Shown piece after piece: positions 63,188 through 64,000 of a stretch of DNA of 64,000 nucleotides. A model generated the notes under the pieces. It made no database searches, was not told the origin of the DNA, and was given only the letters and a program-made list of their open reading frames with translations. Source of the stretch: Trebouxia sp. TZW2008 (Eukaryota > Chlorophyta > Trebouxiophyceae > Trebouxiales > Trebouxiaceae). The stretch is taken from positions 1-64,000 of the forward strand of contig BDIU01000159.1 of the NCBI GenBank assembly GCA_002118135.1, read 5' to 3'. The translations under genes were made by a program, and so were the position numbers. The first letter of the stretch is position 1. The number at the start of each line of letters is the position of its first letter.

Positions 63188-64000
63188 ATGGCCACAAAGC
63201 TGGGAGTAATCAAAGGTCACAAGCAGCCTGTCCTATGCTGCGAGGCGCTACCCGAGCAGCAGTGTCTGATCACAGGAAGCGAGGTGAAAGCTCACCTGCT
63301 TGCACCTTGACTTGAGCCATGTGAGTCATTATGCACCCCAACATGCTCACATGTACATACGTGTTGGTATAGGACGGTACAGTATGTGTGCACGATCTGC
63401 GGACAGACTGGAGTGCTGTAACAGCCAGGCTTCACATCAGCGAAGATGAAGCAGTTCCGTCTATTTTGGTCGACGCAGCCAGACTGACCTGGGCTCAAGT
63501 TTGTGCCGGCAATCAAGTCATGGAGCTTGATTTGCGAAAAGTATAACAAACAGTCTTTATACTTCTCAAAAACACAGATGCTCAACAAACATTGCGCACG
63601 CTGTTTGCTGCAAGGCATGCCTGCTGCTTAAGCATTTTGTCATGGAAACAGAGTGCATGACAAGTGCAACTGCTGCTTTGCGCAGGGTGATGCAAACTGT
63701 TGTGTACATCAGCAAGCATGCACAAATGCAGAAATTAATGCCTTGGCAGCAGCGCCAGAAGGCAAGCTCATAGCAGCTGCTGATGATGATGGCCATGTCA
63801 CAGTGATCGACACCAGCAAGGAGCCATATGACTGCCAAAGACTGAATGGTGCTCATGACAATATCAGCAGCAGTGTCGTCTTCCGACGTCACAAGCCGAA
63901 GGAAGGTCAATATAAAACCGAGGGCTGTTTTGCTATATCATGATGACAAGTCTGCTCTTTGTCTAATTTGGTCATTGTCCTCAATCATGGAGTGTGGGTG
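63188..64000 (+). CDS. WDR53: WD40 repeat protein, WDR53-like, 5' part (runs off the window)
   Basis: Exons seen: 63188-63283, 63373-63540, 63686-63905, with in-frame GT-AG joins; the last donor (GAAG|GTCAAT) leads out of the window, so the gene is cut by the window end. Start MATKLGVIKGHKQPVLCCEA begins a first WD40 blade directly (G-H...PVLC). The second block D-G-T-V-C-V-H-D-L-R closes a blade. The third block EINALAAAPEGKLIAAADDD, followed by GHVTVIDTSKEP and GAHDNISSSVVFRRHKP, aligns in order with human WDR53. WDR53 is reported as a substrate receptor candidate of CUL4-DDB1 ligases; that role here is inference. The intron between exons 2 and 3 is 145 nt. Confidence 0.85.

Overview
The window is nuclear DNA from a photosynthetic eukaryote, most likely a green alga. 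A trebouxiophyte-type chlorophyte is my inference; the species cannot be fixed from sequence alone. The evidence is: protein genes split into many short exons (about 50-300 nt) with GT-AG introns that usually end in TGCAG; nucleus-encoded chloroplast proteins (homogentisate phytyltransferase, a plastid ribosomal protein of the PSRP-3/Ycf65 family, a GDT1/PAM71-type transporter, an AMY3-type alpha-amylase); and cytoskeletal or cilium-linked proteins (katanin p60-like 2, a NEK kinase). All three stop codons are used as stops. I saw no rRNA, tRNA, CRISPR array, transposase or reverse transcriptase.

Layout, left to right: exosome subunit CSL4 (-), 282-1551; Rab3GAP catalytic subunit (+), 1726-12633, divergent from CSL4 across only 174 bp; a NEK kinase with a long N-terminal extension and an N-myristoylation-type start (+), 13609-24400; KATNAL2 (-), 25047-30632; homogentisate phytyltransferase (+), 31204-33845; GDT1/PAM71-like transporter (-), 34539-37073; PSRP-3 (+), 37533-40805; mitochondrial carrier (+), 41801-44074; RING-H2 protein (+), 45053-46255; F-box plus von Willebrand A protein (+), 47020-49122; a signal-peptide/single-TM protein of unknown function (+), 50160-51589; chloroplast ACT-domain alpha-amylase (+), 52057-60734; an intronless coiled-coil gene (-), 61905-62519; and the first exons of a WDR53-like WD40 protein (+), 63188 to beyond the window end. 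For eleven genes I traced an exon chain whose phases close in one reading frame. Rab3GAP is given as anchored blocks.

The genes do not form an operon or one pathway. Four are plastid functions (tocopherol synthesis, starch breakdown, translation, ion transport); the rest are housekeeping, trafficking, signalling, ubiquitin or cytoskeleton functions.

The most unusual feature runs through the whole window. Introns repeatedly carry tandem, partly decayed copies of the neighbouring exon edge together with its splice site. I count more than a dozen cases in Rab3GAP, NEK, KATNAL2, PSRP-3 and the amylase. They include a 108-bp unit that places four near-identical 3' splice sites in a row, a 45-bp array that repeats a 5' splice site, and a relic copy of the amylase catalytic-Glu exon in which Glu has become Lys. 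This looks like continuing local duplication at exon-intron borders, and could be a source of new introns or alternative exons.
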